DNA from: Clostridia bacterium
Lineage (GTDB): Bacteria > Bacillota > Clostridia > Oscillospirales > CAG-272
NCBI GenBank assembly: GCA_017398585.1
Contig: JAFQFS010000169.1
Location: 1-34,518 of the forward strand
Length of the DNA: 34,518 nucleotides
Direction of reading: 5' to 3'
The position numbers and the translations under genes were made by a program. Under the pieces are notes generated by a model that saw only the letters and a list, made by a program, of their open reading frames with translations, was not told the DNA's origin and made no database searches. This document shows, one piece after another, positions 1 to 7,529 of the stretch; within the stretch, counting starts at the first letter, position 1; every line of letters begins with the position of its first letter.

Positions 1-6
1 AAATAA

Positions 7-68
7 CCGGGGAGATGCTTTTTGAAAAAAGCACCTCCCCGGACCCCTCCGCAAAAACTTTTATACTG
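7..68 (+). repeat. Hairpin-tail repeat, copy 1
   Basis: Stem 7-42 (CCGGGGAG... with CTCCCCGG, one internal mismatch), tail 43-68 (ACCCCTCCGCAAAAACTTTT then TATACTG). Hairpin-first on plus strand. It faces copy 2 across about 108 nt that hold no gene. Confidence 0.9.
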
Positions 69-176
69 GGATATTTGTGGAGGGGTATTGCAGTTTTTAC
101 GCTTCGGCTTATTTTGTTAGTTCAGCGCACACCATAGTATCATCCGGTTTTGGCTGAATTATGTTTCTATTTTTAT
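69..176. other. Non-coding spacer between repeat copies 1 and 2
   Basis: AT-rich spacer upstream of argH. A weak promoter-like pair (TTGCAG then TATTTT at 16 nt, about 88-115) could serve argH but is below the quality of the other promoters here. No T-box or clear ArgR box was found. Confidence 0.4.
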
Positions 177-236
177 TTTAAAGGTTTTTGAAAGGGGTCC
201 GGGGGAAACTTTTTCCTCAAAAAAGTTTCCCCCCGG
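177..236 (-). repeat. Hairpin-tail repeat, copy 2 (before argH)
   Basis: Tail first (177-198, ending GAAAGGGGT), then stem 199-236 (CCGGGGGAAACTTTTT with AAAAAGTTTCCCCCCGG, one bulged C). 16 nt before the argH ATG. Confidence 0.92.
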
Positions 237-252
237 AAAACAATATTTTATC

Positions 253-1629
253 ATGGCAAAAATGTGGGACGCGCGGTTCTCGAAGGCGGAGAACAGCAGA
301 GTCAATGATTTTAATTCATCGATCTCGTTTGACAGCCGGATGTTCCGGGAAGATATCGAAGGTTCGATGGCACACGCAGCGATGCTCGGTAAATGCGGAA
401 TCATCTCACTCGACGAATCCGCAAAAATTGTAACCGCACTGGCGGAAATCAAAGCAGATCTTGAAGCCGGAAAACTGGCGATCGATCCGGAAGCAGAAGA
501 TATTCATATGTTCGTCGAGGAAGTGCTGACCGCACGCATCGGCGATACCGGCAAGCGGCTGCACACCGCAAGAAGCCGGAACGACCAGGTCGCGCTGGAC
601 ATCCGTCTTTATTTAAAGAAGGAAATCACCGAAATCCGTTCGCTCGTGAAGGGTCTGCTTGACGCCATCGTCACCATCGCGGAAGAAAATACCGACACTG
701 TTATGGCGGGCTACACGCATCTTCAGCGTGCTCAGCCGGTGACCTTCGCGCACTACGTTCTCGCATATGCGCAGATGTTCATCCGCGACGACCTTCGTCT
801 CGCAGATGTATATGACCGTACGAACATCTCCCCGCTCGGCTCCGGTGCGCTGGCTTCCACCACGTATCCGATCGACCGTCACATGGTCGCCGAACTGCTC
901 GGTATGAGCGGCGTCACCGAAAATTCCATGGACGGCGTTTCCGACCGTGACTTCCTTATCGAACTCGTTTTCGCGCTCTCCCTCATCATGATGCACCTGT
1001 CCCGCTTCTCTGAAGAAGTCATCCTGTGGTGTACGAGTGAATTCTCCTTCGTGGAACTCGACGATGCGTTCTCGACCGGCTCCTCCATTATGCCGCAGAA
1101 GAAGAATCCCGACATCGCCGAACTCGTCCGCGGAAAGACCGGACGCGTATACGGTGACCTCACCACCGTTCTCACAATGATGAAGGGCATTCCGCTGGCA
1201 TACAACAAGGATATGCAGGAAGACAAGGAAGCTGCGTTCGATGCAATTGACAACGCGAAGCTCTGCATCGAGCTGTTCACCTCCATGATCGCGACGATGA
1301 CCGTCAAGAAAGAAAAGCTCCGTCAGGCGGCGTCCGGCGGATTCATCAACGCGACCGACTGCGCCGACTACCTCGTCAAGAAGGGACTCCCCTTCCGTGA
1401 TGCCTACCGCGTCAGCGGACGTCTCGTCGCATACTGCATCGAAAACAAGACCGACCTCGAATCGCTCACCCTCGACACCTACAAGACCTTCTCTCCCCTG
1501 TTCGACGAAGGTGTATACGAAGCGGTCAATCTCGAAAACTGCGTAAACGAACGCAAAGTCTACGGCGGTCCCTCCAAGGAATCCGTCCTGCACCAGATCA
1601 AACTCGTAAAAAACTACATCGAAAAATAA
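253..1629 (+). CDS. argH: Argininosuccinate lyase (ArgH)
   Basis: 458 aa, the usual length for the family. The enzyme splits argininosuccinate into arginine and fumarate, the last step of arginine synthesis, in the cytoplasm. Visible family motifs are HTARSRNDQ (residues 104-112), GYTHLQRAQP from residue 153 with the catalytic-type His156, and the fumarase/aspartase superfamily signature GSSIMPQKKNP (276-286), whose serine pair lies in the mobile catalytic loop. It is the first gene of the arg operon in the window. argG is not seen and may lie upstream. The start is placed at the ATG giving MAKMWDARFS, matching the family N-terminus; a second in-frame ATG three codons later is possible. No clear Shine-Dalgarno sequence precedes it: a repeat hairpin (199-236) ends 16 nt before the ATG. 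Identification is very secure, the exact start less so. Confidence 0.97.
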   Translation: MAKMWDARFSKAENSRVNDFNSSISFDSRMFREDIEGSMAHAAMLGKCGIISLDESAKIVTALAEIKADLEAGKLAIDPEAEDIHMFVEEVLTARIGDTGKRLHTARSRNDQVALDIRLYLKKEITEIRSLVKGLLDAIVTIAEENTDTVMAGYTHLQRAQPVTFAHYVLAYAQMFIRDDLRLADVYDRTNISPLGSGALASTTYPIDRHMVAELLGMSGVTENSMDGVSDRDFLIELVFALSLIMMHLSRFSEEVILWCTSEFSFVELDDAFSTGSSIMPQKKNPDIAELVRGKTGRVYGDLTTVLTMMKGIPLAYNKDMQEDKEAAFDAIDNAKLCIELFTSMIATMTVKKEKLRQAASGGFINATDCADYLVKKGLPFRDAYRVSGRLVAYCIENKTDLESLTLDTYKTFSPLFDEGVYEAVNLENCVNERKVYGGPSKESVLHQIKLVKNYIEK

Positions 1630-1647
1630 TATTTCATCCATATAGAT

Positions 1648-1703
1648 TAAAGCTTTTTGAAAGGGGTTCGGGGAAAACTTTTTCGAGAAAAAGTTTTCCC
1701 CGA
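1648..1703 (-). repeat. Hairpin-tail repeat, copy 3 (argH-argC)
   Basis: Tail 1648-1667, then perfect 17-bp stem (1668-1684 with 1687-1703, loop GA). 13 nt before the argC ATG. Confidence 0.93.
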
Positions 1704-1716
1704 GAAACCATATTTT

Positions 1717-2757
1717 ATGAACAAAATCAAGGCCGCTGTTGTCGGCGCTACCGGATACGCAGGTGCGGAACTTGTCCGTCTCCTCGCGCTGCATCCGCAC
1801 GTTGAAATTTCCGGACTGTCCTCTGTTTCCTTCGAAGGCAAGGGGATCGAGGAAGTTTATCCGAACTTCAAGAAAATGAATCTTCCCAAGCTGACCGATG
1901 CCGATACCGCCATCGCCGGTGCGGACGTTGTGTTCGCTTCTCTGCCGCACGGTCTGTCCGAACCGCTTGCCGAACAGTATCTCGCTTCCGGCGCGCTTCT
2001 CGTTGACCTCGGCGCGGACTTCCGTCTCGAATCCGAAGACGAATACAAGGAATGGTACAAAAAACCGTTCGACAAGCCGGAACTCCACGGCGGTGCGGTC
2101 TACGCCCAGCCGGAACTGTTCCGCGAAAACATCAAGGGGGCAAAGATCATCGCGAACCCCGGCTGTTACCCGACAGCCGCGGCTCTCGCGCTGTTCCCCG
2201 CCCTCAAACTCGGCTTCATTGAAGCTGACGGCATCATCATCGACGCAAAATCCGGTGTCACCGGCGCTGGCAGAAGCCTGACTCAGACCACGCACTATCC
2301 GGAAGCAAACGAATCCATCTCCGCGTACAAGGTCGGCGAACACCGCCATACACCCGAGATCGAACAGTCCCTCTCCTACGCGGCCGGTCATCCGATGAAG
2401 GTCCTGTTTGTTCCGCATCTGCTCCCCGTCAACCGCGGCATCGAAGAAACCATCTATGCCAAGCTCAAGGACGGCGTGACCATCGACGAAGTCCGCGAAG
2501 CGTACGTGAAGTTCTACGAAAACGAGCAGTTTGTCCGCATCGAAGCGAAGGGCACGTCCGCGCAGATCCGCAACGTCACCCGCTCGAACTACTGTGACAT
2601 CTCCGTTCACGGCGATATGCGAACCGGTACGCTGATCCTCTGCTCCTGCATTGACAATATGGTAAAGGGTGCAGCCGGTCAGGCGATCCAGAACATGAAC
2701 ATCTACTTCGGTTTTGACGAAGACTGCGGCATCGACATGCTCCCCGCAGGATTTTAA
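1717..2757 (+). CDS. argC: N-acetyl-gamma-glutamyl-phosphate reductase (ArgC)
   Basis: 346 aa, full length. It reduces N-acetylglutamyl phosphate to the semialdehyde with NADPH, the third step of arginine synthesis. The N-terminal Rossmann motif GATGYAG is at residues 10-16. The active-site cysteine lies in NPGCYPTA (Cys150), followed by the conserved GVTGAGRS and HRHTPEIEQ segments. An upstream in-frame extension would be translated from the repeat hairpin and does not resemble ArgC, so I start at the ATG giving MNKIKAAVVGATGYAG. That ATG lies 13 nt after a perfect 17-bp hairpin (1668-1703), again without a visible Shine-Dalgarno sequence. The stop codon is followed almost at once by the argJ leader, suggesting co-transcription. 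Confidence 0.97.
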   Translation: MNKIKAAVVGATGYAGAELVRLLALHPHVEISGLSSVSFEGKGIEEVYPNFKKMNLPKLTDADTAIAGADVVFASLPHGLSEPLAEQYLASGALLVDLGADFRLESEDEYKEWYKKPFDKPELHGGAVYAQPELFRENIKGAKIIANPGCYPTAAALALFPALKLGFIEADGIIIDAKSGVTGAGRSLTQTTHYPEANESISAYKVGEHRHTPEIEQSLSYAAGHPMKVLFVPHLLPVNRGIEETIYAKLKDGVTIDEVREAYVKFYENEQFVRIEAKGTSAQIRNVTRSNYCDISVHGDMRTGTLILCSCIDNMVKGAAGQAIQNMNIYFGFDEDCGIDMLPAGF

Positions 2758-2781
2758 TTGAATTTGAGGTTATCCATCCTT

Positions 2782-4020
2782 ATGAATACTTCCATTTATA
2801 CCGAAATTCCCGGCGGCGTCTGTGCTGCCGAAGGCTTCAAGGCATACGGCATCCATGCCGGCATGCGCAAGAACGCCGCAAAACTCGACCTCGCCATGAT
2901 CGTTGCGGACAATGTCTGCAACGCGGCAGGTGTTTTCACAAGAAACAAAGTCTTCGCGGCTCCGGTCGGTGTGACCCGTGCGCACCTCGCCGACGGCAAG
3001 GCGCAGGCAGTCATCTGCAACTCCGGCAACGCGAATGCCTGCACTCCCGACGGTTACGAAACTGCAAACGCGACCTGCAAGGCTCTCGCGGAAGCACTGA
3101 ACATTAAAGAAAACAACGTCATCGTCGCCTCCACCGGCGTCATCGGCGTTTCTCTGAACACTGAACCGATCATGAAGGGCATCCCCGTTCTGCTCGAAAA
3201 GCTGGAAGCAACTGCGGAAGGCTCCGACAAGGCGGCTCTCGCAATCATGACCACCGATACGAAAAAGAAGGAATTCTCTTTCTCCTTTGAGTGCGGCGGA
3301 AAAACCGTGAAGCTCGGCGGTATCTGCAAGGGTTCCGGTATGATCCACCCGAACATGGGGACAATGCTCTGCTTCCTCACGACCGACTGCGCGATCGCTT
3401 CGGACGTTCTGAACACCGCGCTCCACGCGGCAATCGACGATACCTTCAACATGGTCACCGTCGACGGCGACACCAGCACCAACGACACCGTGACCATCCT
3501 CGCATCCGGCAAAGCGGGCAACGATGAGATCACCGCAGCGGAAGGCGAAGCATATGAAGCGTTCGCAGGTGCACTGAAGCTCCTCTGCTACAAGCTGGCA
3601 ACCTCTATTGCAGCGGACGGCGAAGGCGCAACCAAGCTCCTCATCTGCAATGTCACCGGAGCAAGAAACACCGAAGATGCACGCGTTCTCGCGAAGTCCG
3701 TCATCGCGTCCTCCCTCGTTAAGGCGGCGATGTTCGGAGCAGACGCCAACTGGGGCCGTGTCATCTGTGCGCTCGGCTACTCCGGCGTTGACTTTGATAC
3801 TTCCAAGGTGGACATCTCCTTCTCTTCCGCCAAAGGTACTCTTCCCGTCTGCAAAAACGGCGGCAGCTTTGAGTTCAGCGAAGAATTCGCAAAGGAAGTC
3901 CTCACCGAAAAGACCGTCGAGATCAACTGCGAAATGAACGACGGCGACGCGTCCGCTCAGGCGTACGGCTGTGACCTCAGCTACGAATACGTCCGCATCA
4001 ACGGCGACTACAGAAGCTGA
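2782..4020 (+). CDS. argJ: Bifunctional ornithine acetyltransferase / N-acetylglutamate synthase (ArgJ)
   Basis: 412 aa. ArgJ moves the acetyl group from N-acetylornithine to glutamate; many versions also make N-acetylglutamate from acetyl-CoA. No argA or argE is seen here, so the recycling route fits. The family self-cleaves in front of a threonine nucleophile within KGSGMIHPNMGTML. The candidate is Thr194, preceded by Gly instead of the common Ala. Start: an in-frame TTG lies directly after the argC stop, but the ATG at 2782 follows a TGAGG ribosome binding site at about 12 nt and gives a normal N-terminus (MNTSIYTEIPGGVCAAEGF). The intergenic gap to argC is 24 nt, so the two are almost certainly on one transcript. 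Confidence 0.96.
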   Translation: MNTSIYTEIPGGVCAAEGFKAYGIHAGMRKNAAKLDLAMIVADNVCNAAGVFTRNKVFAAPVGVTRAHLADGKAQAVICNSGNANACTPDGYETANATCKALAEALNIKENNVIVASTGVIGVSLNTEPIMKGIPVLLEKLEATAEGSDKAALAIMTTDTKKKEFSFSFECGGKTVKLGGICKGSGMIHPNMGTMLCFLTTDCAIASDVLNTALHAAIDDTFNMVTVDGDTSTNDTVTILASGKAGNDEITAAEGEAYEAFAGALKLLCYKLATSIAADGEGATKLLICNVTGARNTEDARVLAKSVIASSLVKAAMFGADANWGRVICALGYSGVDFDTSKVDISFSSAKGTLPVCKNGGSFEFSEEFAKEVLTEKTVEINCEMNDGDASAQAYGCDLSYEYVRINGDYRS

Positions 4021-4041
4021 GGAAGGGGAGTTTCTCGGGGA

Positions 4042-4110
4042 AAACTTTTTCGAGAAAAAGTTTCTGAGACTGCACCGCAGTCTCGTCCGGACACCCTTTC
4101 AAAAAGCTTC
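4042..4110 (+). repeat. Hairpin-tail repeat, copy 4, interrupted (after argJ)
   Basis: Ten-bp tip AAACTTTTTC/GAAAAAGTTT (4042-4063). The GC-rich base of the 3' arm is replaced by an extra 8-bp hairpin GAGACTGC/GCAGTCTC (4066-4084), then the usual tail (4091-4110). Confidence 0.82.
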
Positions 4111-4221
4111 AATCTGTATGGTTTGACTGAGAAAGTGCATAGGGTAAGAAAACAAAATTTTTCTGACTGCACTGACGGTTTGGTATACCAAATCTGCACC
4201 ATACTTTGTCCAAAAAATCGT
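4111..4221. other. Non-coding spacer between repeat copies 4 and 5
   Basis: 111 nt without a gene. It contains the perfect 14-bp palindrome TTTGGTATACCAAA (4179-4192), and AGTGCA/TGCACT (4134-4139, 4168-4173). Words GAAAGTGCA and AAATCTGCAC resemble the interior of the 21056-21277 element. Confidence 0.6.
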
Positions 4222-4279
4222 TTAAAAGTTTTTGAAAAGGGGTTCGGGGAGAAACTTTTTTCAAAAAGTTTCTCCCCGA
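4222..4279 (-). repeat. Hairpin-tail repeat, copy 5 (before argB)
   Basis: Tail 4222-4243, perfect 17-bp stem (4244-4260 with 4263-4279, loop TC). Opposite to copy 4. A GGAGG site follows before argB. Confidence 0.93.
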
Positions 4280-4310
4280 TAAATCCCCAATCATAAATCC
4301 GGAGGATTTT

Positions 4311-5180
4311 ATGTCCATCAGAAATGAAGACAAGGCGAGTATTCTGATCGAAGCTCTGCCCTATATACAGAAATACCACGAAAAAACCATCGTCATCAAG
4401 TACGGCGGAAATGCGATGCTCTCCGATGAACTGCGCGACGCGGTTATCAGCGACATCGTTCTGCTCTCCCTGACCGGCATCAACGTCGTTCTCGTCCATG
4501 GCGGCGGTCCCGACATGAATGATCTGCTGAAGAAAATCGGCAAGAAGTCCGAATTCATCAACGGTCTTCGCTACACGGACGAGGAAACCGCGGAAGTCGC
4601 GCTCATGGTCCTCGCCGGCAAGACGAACAAGCAGCTCGTTGACAAGATCGGCAGAACCGGCGGACGCGCCATCGGTCTCTGCGGTCTCGACGGCGGTCTC
4701 ATCAAGGCAACCCGTCACACCGACGCGGAAGGCACCGACTACGGCTTCGTCGGCGACATCGTTTCCATCAACGCAAAAGTTATCGAAGACGTTATCCACC
4801 GCGGTTACATCCCGGTTATCTCCACCGTAGCACATGCGGAAGACGCATCCGGTGTTTACAACATCAACGCAGATACCGCAGCTGCAGAAATTGCCGTTGC
4901 GCTGAAGGCAGAAAACCTCATTCTCCTGACCGACACCGTCGGCGTTCTCCGCGATCCGAAGGATCCTTCTACGCTGATCTCCGAAATCTGTACCGACGAA
5001 GTGGACGGTCTGCGCGCGGAAGGCGTGATCTCCGGCGGCATGATCCCGAAAGTGGAATGCTGCGTATCCGCCGTAAACGGCGGCGTCAAGACCTTCATCA
5101 TCGACGGCCGCATCAAGCACTCCATTCTCATCGAAATGCTGTCCGAAGAAGGTATCGGTACGATGTTTACAAAGGCATAA
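4311..5180 (+). CDS. argB: Acetylglutamate kinase (ArgB)
   Basis: 289 aa. It phosphorylates N-acetylglutamate, the second and usually controlling step of the pathway. Amino-acid-kinase motifs are KYGGNAM (Lys30 onward) and VHGGGPDMN. A roughly 25-residue N-terminal helix (ILIEALPYIQKYHEK) precedes the first strand. In this family such an extension goes with the longer, arginine-inhibited hexameric enzymes, so feedback inhibition by arginine is likely; this is inference. The ATG has a strong GGAGG site 5 nt or so upstream. A repeat hairpin (4244-4279) lies 31 nt before the start, so here, unlike argH, argC and argF, a normal ribosome binding site sits between the hairpin and the gene. argD follows after 9 nt. 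Confidence 0.97.
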   Translation: MSIRNEDKASILIEALPYIQKYHEKTIVIKYGGNAMLSDELRDAVISDIVLLSLTGINVVLVHGGGPDMNDLLKKIGKKSEFINGLRYTDEETAEVALMVLAGKTNKQLVDKIGRTGGRAIGLCGLDGGLIKATRHTDAEGTDYGFVGDIVSINAKVIEDVIHRGYIPVISTVAHAEDASGVYNINADTAAAEIAVALKAENLILLTDTVGVLRDPKDPSTLISEICTDEVDGLRAEGVISGGMIPKVECCVSAVNGGVKTFIIDGRIKHSILIEMLSEEGIGTMFTKA

Positions 5181-5189
5181 GGTGGCTAT

Positions 5190-6362
5190 ATGATTCGTGA
5201 AAATGTAATTCAGCTCGACCATGATAACATCATGGCAACTTACGGCAAGCTCGACCTCGTTCCCGAAGAAGGACACGGAGCGACACTGACCGATAAAAAC
5301 GGCAAATCCTACATCGACTTCACCAGCGGCATCGGCGTCAACATCTTCGGCTGGAACGACGAAGGCTGGAAGAACGCGGTCATCGATCAGGTGAACCGTT
5401 ACCAGCATGTTTCCAACTATTTCTACTGCGACAAGGCGTCCGAACTCGCGTCCATGATCGCGGAAAAGACCGGACTCTGCAACATGTTCTTCGGCAACTC
5501 CGGTGCGGAAGCGAACGAAGGTGCGATCAAACTGGCAAGAAAGTACAGCTTTGACAAATACGGCGAAGGACGCAGCACCATCGTGACGCTGAACAAGTCC
5601 TTCCACGGCCGTACCATAACCACGCTCAAGGCGACCGGCCAGGATGTATTCCATCAGTACTTCTTCCCCTTCACAGAAGGCTTCAAATACTGCGATGCAG
5701 GCGATATCGACGCACTCACCACAGCCTGCACGAAAGATGTCTGTGCGGTCATGCTGGAAGTCGTACAGGGCGAAGGCGGTGTAAATATTCTGTCCGCTGA
5801 CTACCTGAAAGCAGTCGAAGCGCTCTGCAATGACCGCGACATCCTGCTGATCGTGGACGAAGTGCAGACCGGTATCGGCCGCTGCGGCAAGTTCTTCGGC
5901 TACATGAACGCAGGCATCACTCCCGACATCGTCACCACAGCGAAGGGACTCGGCGGCGGTCTCCCGATCGGCACGTTCATCGCCGGCGAAAAGTGCGCGA
6001 AAACCCTCGGCGCAAGCATGCACGGCTCCACGTTCGGTGCAAATCCGGTCTCCTGCGCGGCGGCATGCAACGTCGTCTCCCGCATCACGGACGAATTCCT
6101 CGCGGAAGTCAATGCAAAGGGCGCCTATATCCGCGAAAAGATCGCGGCTCTCGGTTCCGACAAGGTGAAAGAAGTCCGCGGCATCGGCATGATGACCGGA
6201 ATCGCCGTCACTGTTTCTCCGAAGGACATCCTGCACGACGCTTTCGACAACGGTCTTCTCGTCCTCACGGCAGGCTCCGACGTCGTACGTCTCCTCCCCC
6301 CGCTGACGATCACTTATGAAGAAATCGACCGCGGCATTGAAATTCTCGCAAAAGTCCTTTAA
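5190..6362 (+). CDS. argD: Acetylornithine aminotransferase (ArgD)
   Basis: 390 aa, a class III PLP-dependent aminotransferase. It converts N-acetylglutamate semialdehyde to N-acetylornithine with glutamate as amino donor. Visible motifs are the PLP-contact region FFGNSGAEANE, the aspartate-containing LLIVDEVQTGIGR, and the Schiff-base lysine in TTAKGLGGGLPIG (Lys252). An AGGTGG ribosome binding site lies just upstream and only 9 nt separate it from the argB stop, so both are surely co-translated from one mRNA. Class III members also include ornithine and GABA aminotransferases, but the arg context makes ArgD the best call. Confidence 0.96.
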   Translation: MIRENVIQLDHDNIMATYGKLDLVPEEGHGATLTDKNGKSYIDFTSGIGVNIFGWNDEGWKNAVIDQVNRYQHVSNYFYCDKASELASMIAEKTGLCNMFFGNSGAEANEGAIKLARKYSFDKYGEGRSTIVTLNKSFHGRTITTLKATGQDVFHQYFFPFTEGFKYCDAGDIDALTTACTKDVCAVMLEVVQGEGGVNILSADYLKAVEALCNDRDILLIVDEVQTGIGRCGKFFGYMNAGITPDIVTTAKGLGGGLPIGTFIAGEKCAKTLGASMHGSTFGANPVSCAAACNVVSRITDEFLAEVNAKGAYIREKIAALGSDKVKEVRGIGMMTGIAVTVSPKDILHDAFDNGLLVLTAGSDVVRLLPPLTITYEEIDRGIEILAKVL

Positions 6363-6391
6363 ATCTGCACAGACTCCATTAAATATATAGT

Positions 6392-6451
6392 TTAAAGTTT
6401 TTTGAAAAGGGGTTCGGGGAAAAACTTTTTCTCAAAAAAGTTTTTCCCCGA
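6392..6451 (-). repeat. Hairpin-tail repeat, copy 6 (argD-argF)
   Basis: Tail 6392-6413, 17-bp stem within 6414-6451. 11 nt before the argF ATG. Confidence 0.93.
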
Positions 6452-6462
6452 GAATCACAACC

Positions 6463-7374
6463 ATGAAAGATTTTCTCAAAATGTCCGATCTGTCGAAGAA
6501 CGAAATCATCGAACTGCTCGACATCGCCGACAAGCTGAAGTACGAACGCAAGCACGGCATCGAACATCACATTCTCAAGGGTCAGTCCCTCGGTATGATC
6601 TTCCAGAAGTCGTCCACCAGAACCCGTGTTTCCTTTGAGACCGGTATCTACCAGCTCGGCGGTCAGCCGCTGTTCCTCTCTCCCCGTGACCTCCAGATCG
6701 GCCGCGGTGAACCGCTCGAAGACACCGCACGTGTTCTCTCCCGCTACCTCGACGGTATCATGATCCGTACCTTCGCTCAGAAGGAAGTCGAAGACCTTGC
6801 GGACTACTGCTCCTGCCCGGTCATCAACGGTCTGACCGACTACTGCCATCCCTGTCAGGTCATGGCGGACCTTATGACGATCCGTGAAATCAAGGGAGGC
6901 TTCGACGGACTGAAGATGTGCTACATCGGCGACGGCAACAACATGGCGAACTCTCTCATCGTCGGTGGCCTGACCGTCGGCATGAAGGTCGCGATCGCAT
7001 GCCCGAAGAATTATCAGCCGGACGAAAAAGTACTTGACTTTACAAAAAATTATGGTAATATGTATACGATGACCGAAAACGTTCTCGAAGCTGCGGCAGA
7101 CGCCGACGTTCTCTTCACCGACGTATGGGCTTCCATGGGTCAGGAAGAAGAAGCTGCTGAACGTAAGAAGGTATTCACCGGTTATCAGATCAACAACGAG
7201 GTCCTGTCCGTTGCGGCAAAGAACGCAATGGTTCAGCATTGTCTCCCCGCTCACCGCGGCGAAGAAATCACGGCAGACGTCTTCGAAGCTCATGCAGACG
7301 AAATCTTCGAAGAAGCCGAAAACCGTCTCCACGCCCAGAAGGCCATCATGGTCAAATTAATGGCGAAGGCTTGA
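6463..7374 (+). CDS. argF: Ornithine carbamoyltransferase (ArgF)
   Basis: 303 aa. It joins ornithine and carbamoyl phosphate into citrulline. The carbamoyl-phosphate loop SSTRTR is at residues 50-55, a FDGLKMCYIGDGNNMANSL stretch marks the second domain, and the ornithine-binding HCLPAHRGEE has Cys260. The context of argC-J-B-D supports an anabolic role over the catabolic ArcB role. The ATG lies 11 nt after a 17-bp repeat hairpin (6414-6451) and no Shine-Dalgarno sequence is seen between them, as for argH and argC. It closes the arginine operon; another repeat copy in the opposite orientation follows the stop codon. Confidence 0.97.
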   Translation: MKDFLKMSDLSKNEIIELLDIADKLKYERKHGIEHHILKGQSLGMIFQKSSTRTRVSFETGIYQLGGQPLFLSPRDLQIGRGEPLEDTARVLSRYLDGIMIRTFAQKEVEDLADYCSCPVINGLTDYCHPCQVMADLMTIREIKGGFDGLKMCYIGDGNNMANSLIVGGLTVGMKVAIACPKNYQPDEKVLDFTKNYGNMYTMTENVLEAAADADVLFTDVWASMGQEEEAAERKKVFTGYQINNEVLSVAAKNAMVQHCLPAHRGEEITADVFEAHADEIFEEAENRLHAQKAIMVKLMAKA

Positions 7375-7389
7375 GAAAATGGAGTTTAG

Positions 7390-7447
7390 CGGGAAAACCT
7401 TTTTTAAGGAAAAAGGTTTTCCCGAACCCTTTCCCCAAACCTTTTCG
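7390..7447 (+). repeat. Hairpin-tail repeat, copy 7 (after argF)
   Basis: 15-bp stem CGGGAAAACCTTTTT/AAAAAGGTTTTCCCG (7390-7424), tail 7425-7447 with AAACCTTTT, which shares the CC of its own stem. Confidence 0.92.
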
Positions 7448-7529
7448 GGCTGTTACAGTGACAGTGTTGGGTCCGGATTTGGAGTATATGACCTCTTGTT
7501 CTATTATATTGGACGGAGATTTTTCAATT

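Noticed and set aside
69-252. ArgR box or T-box leader before argH
   Set aside because: Only a TGAAT half-site-like word is seen, with no paired arm, and no T-box sequence is present.
613-2610. Long open frame (665 codons) on the minus strand opposite argH/argC
   Set aside because: It is antisense to two certain genes, has low-complexity Val/Phe/Asp/Arg composition and spans a repeat hairpin. It results from GC-rich third positions of the sense genes.
4008-6236. 742-codon minus-strand frame opposite argB/argD
   Set aside because: Antisense shadow of well-supported genes with no family resemblance and no ribosome binding site.
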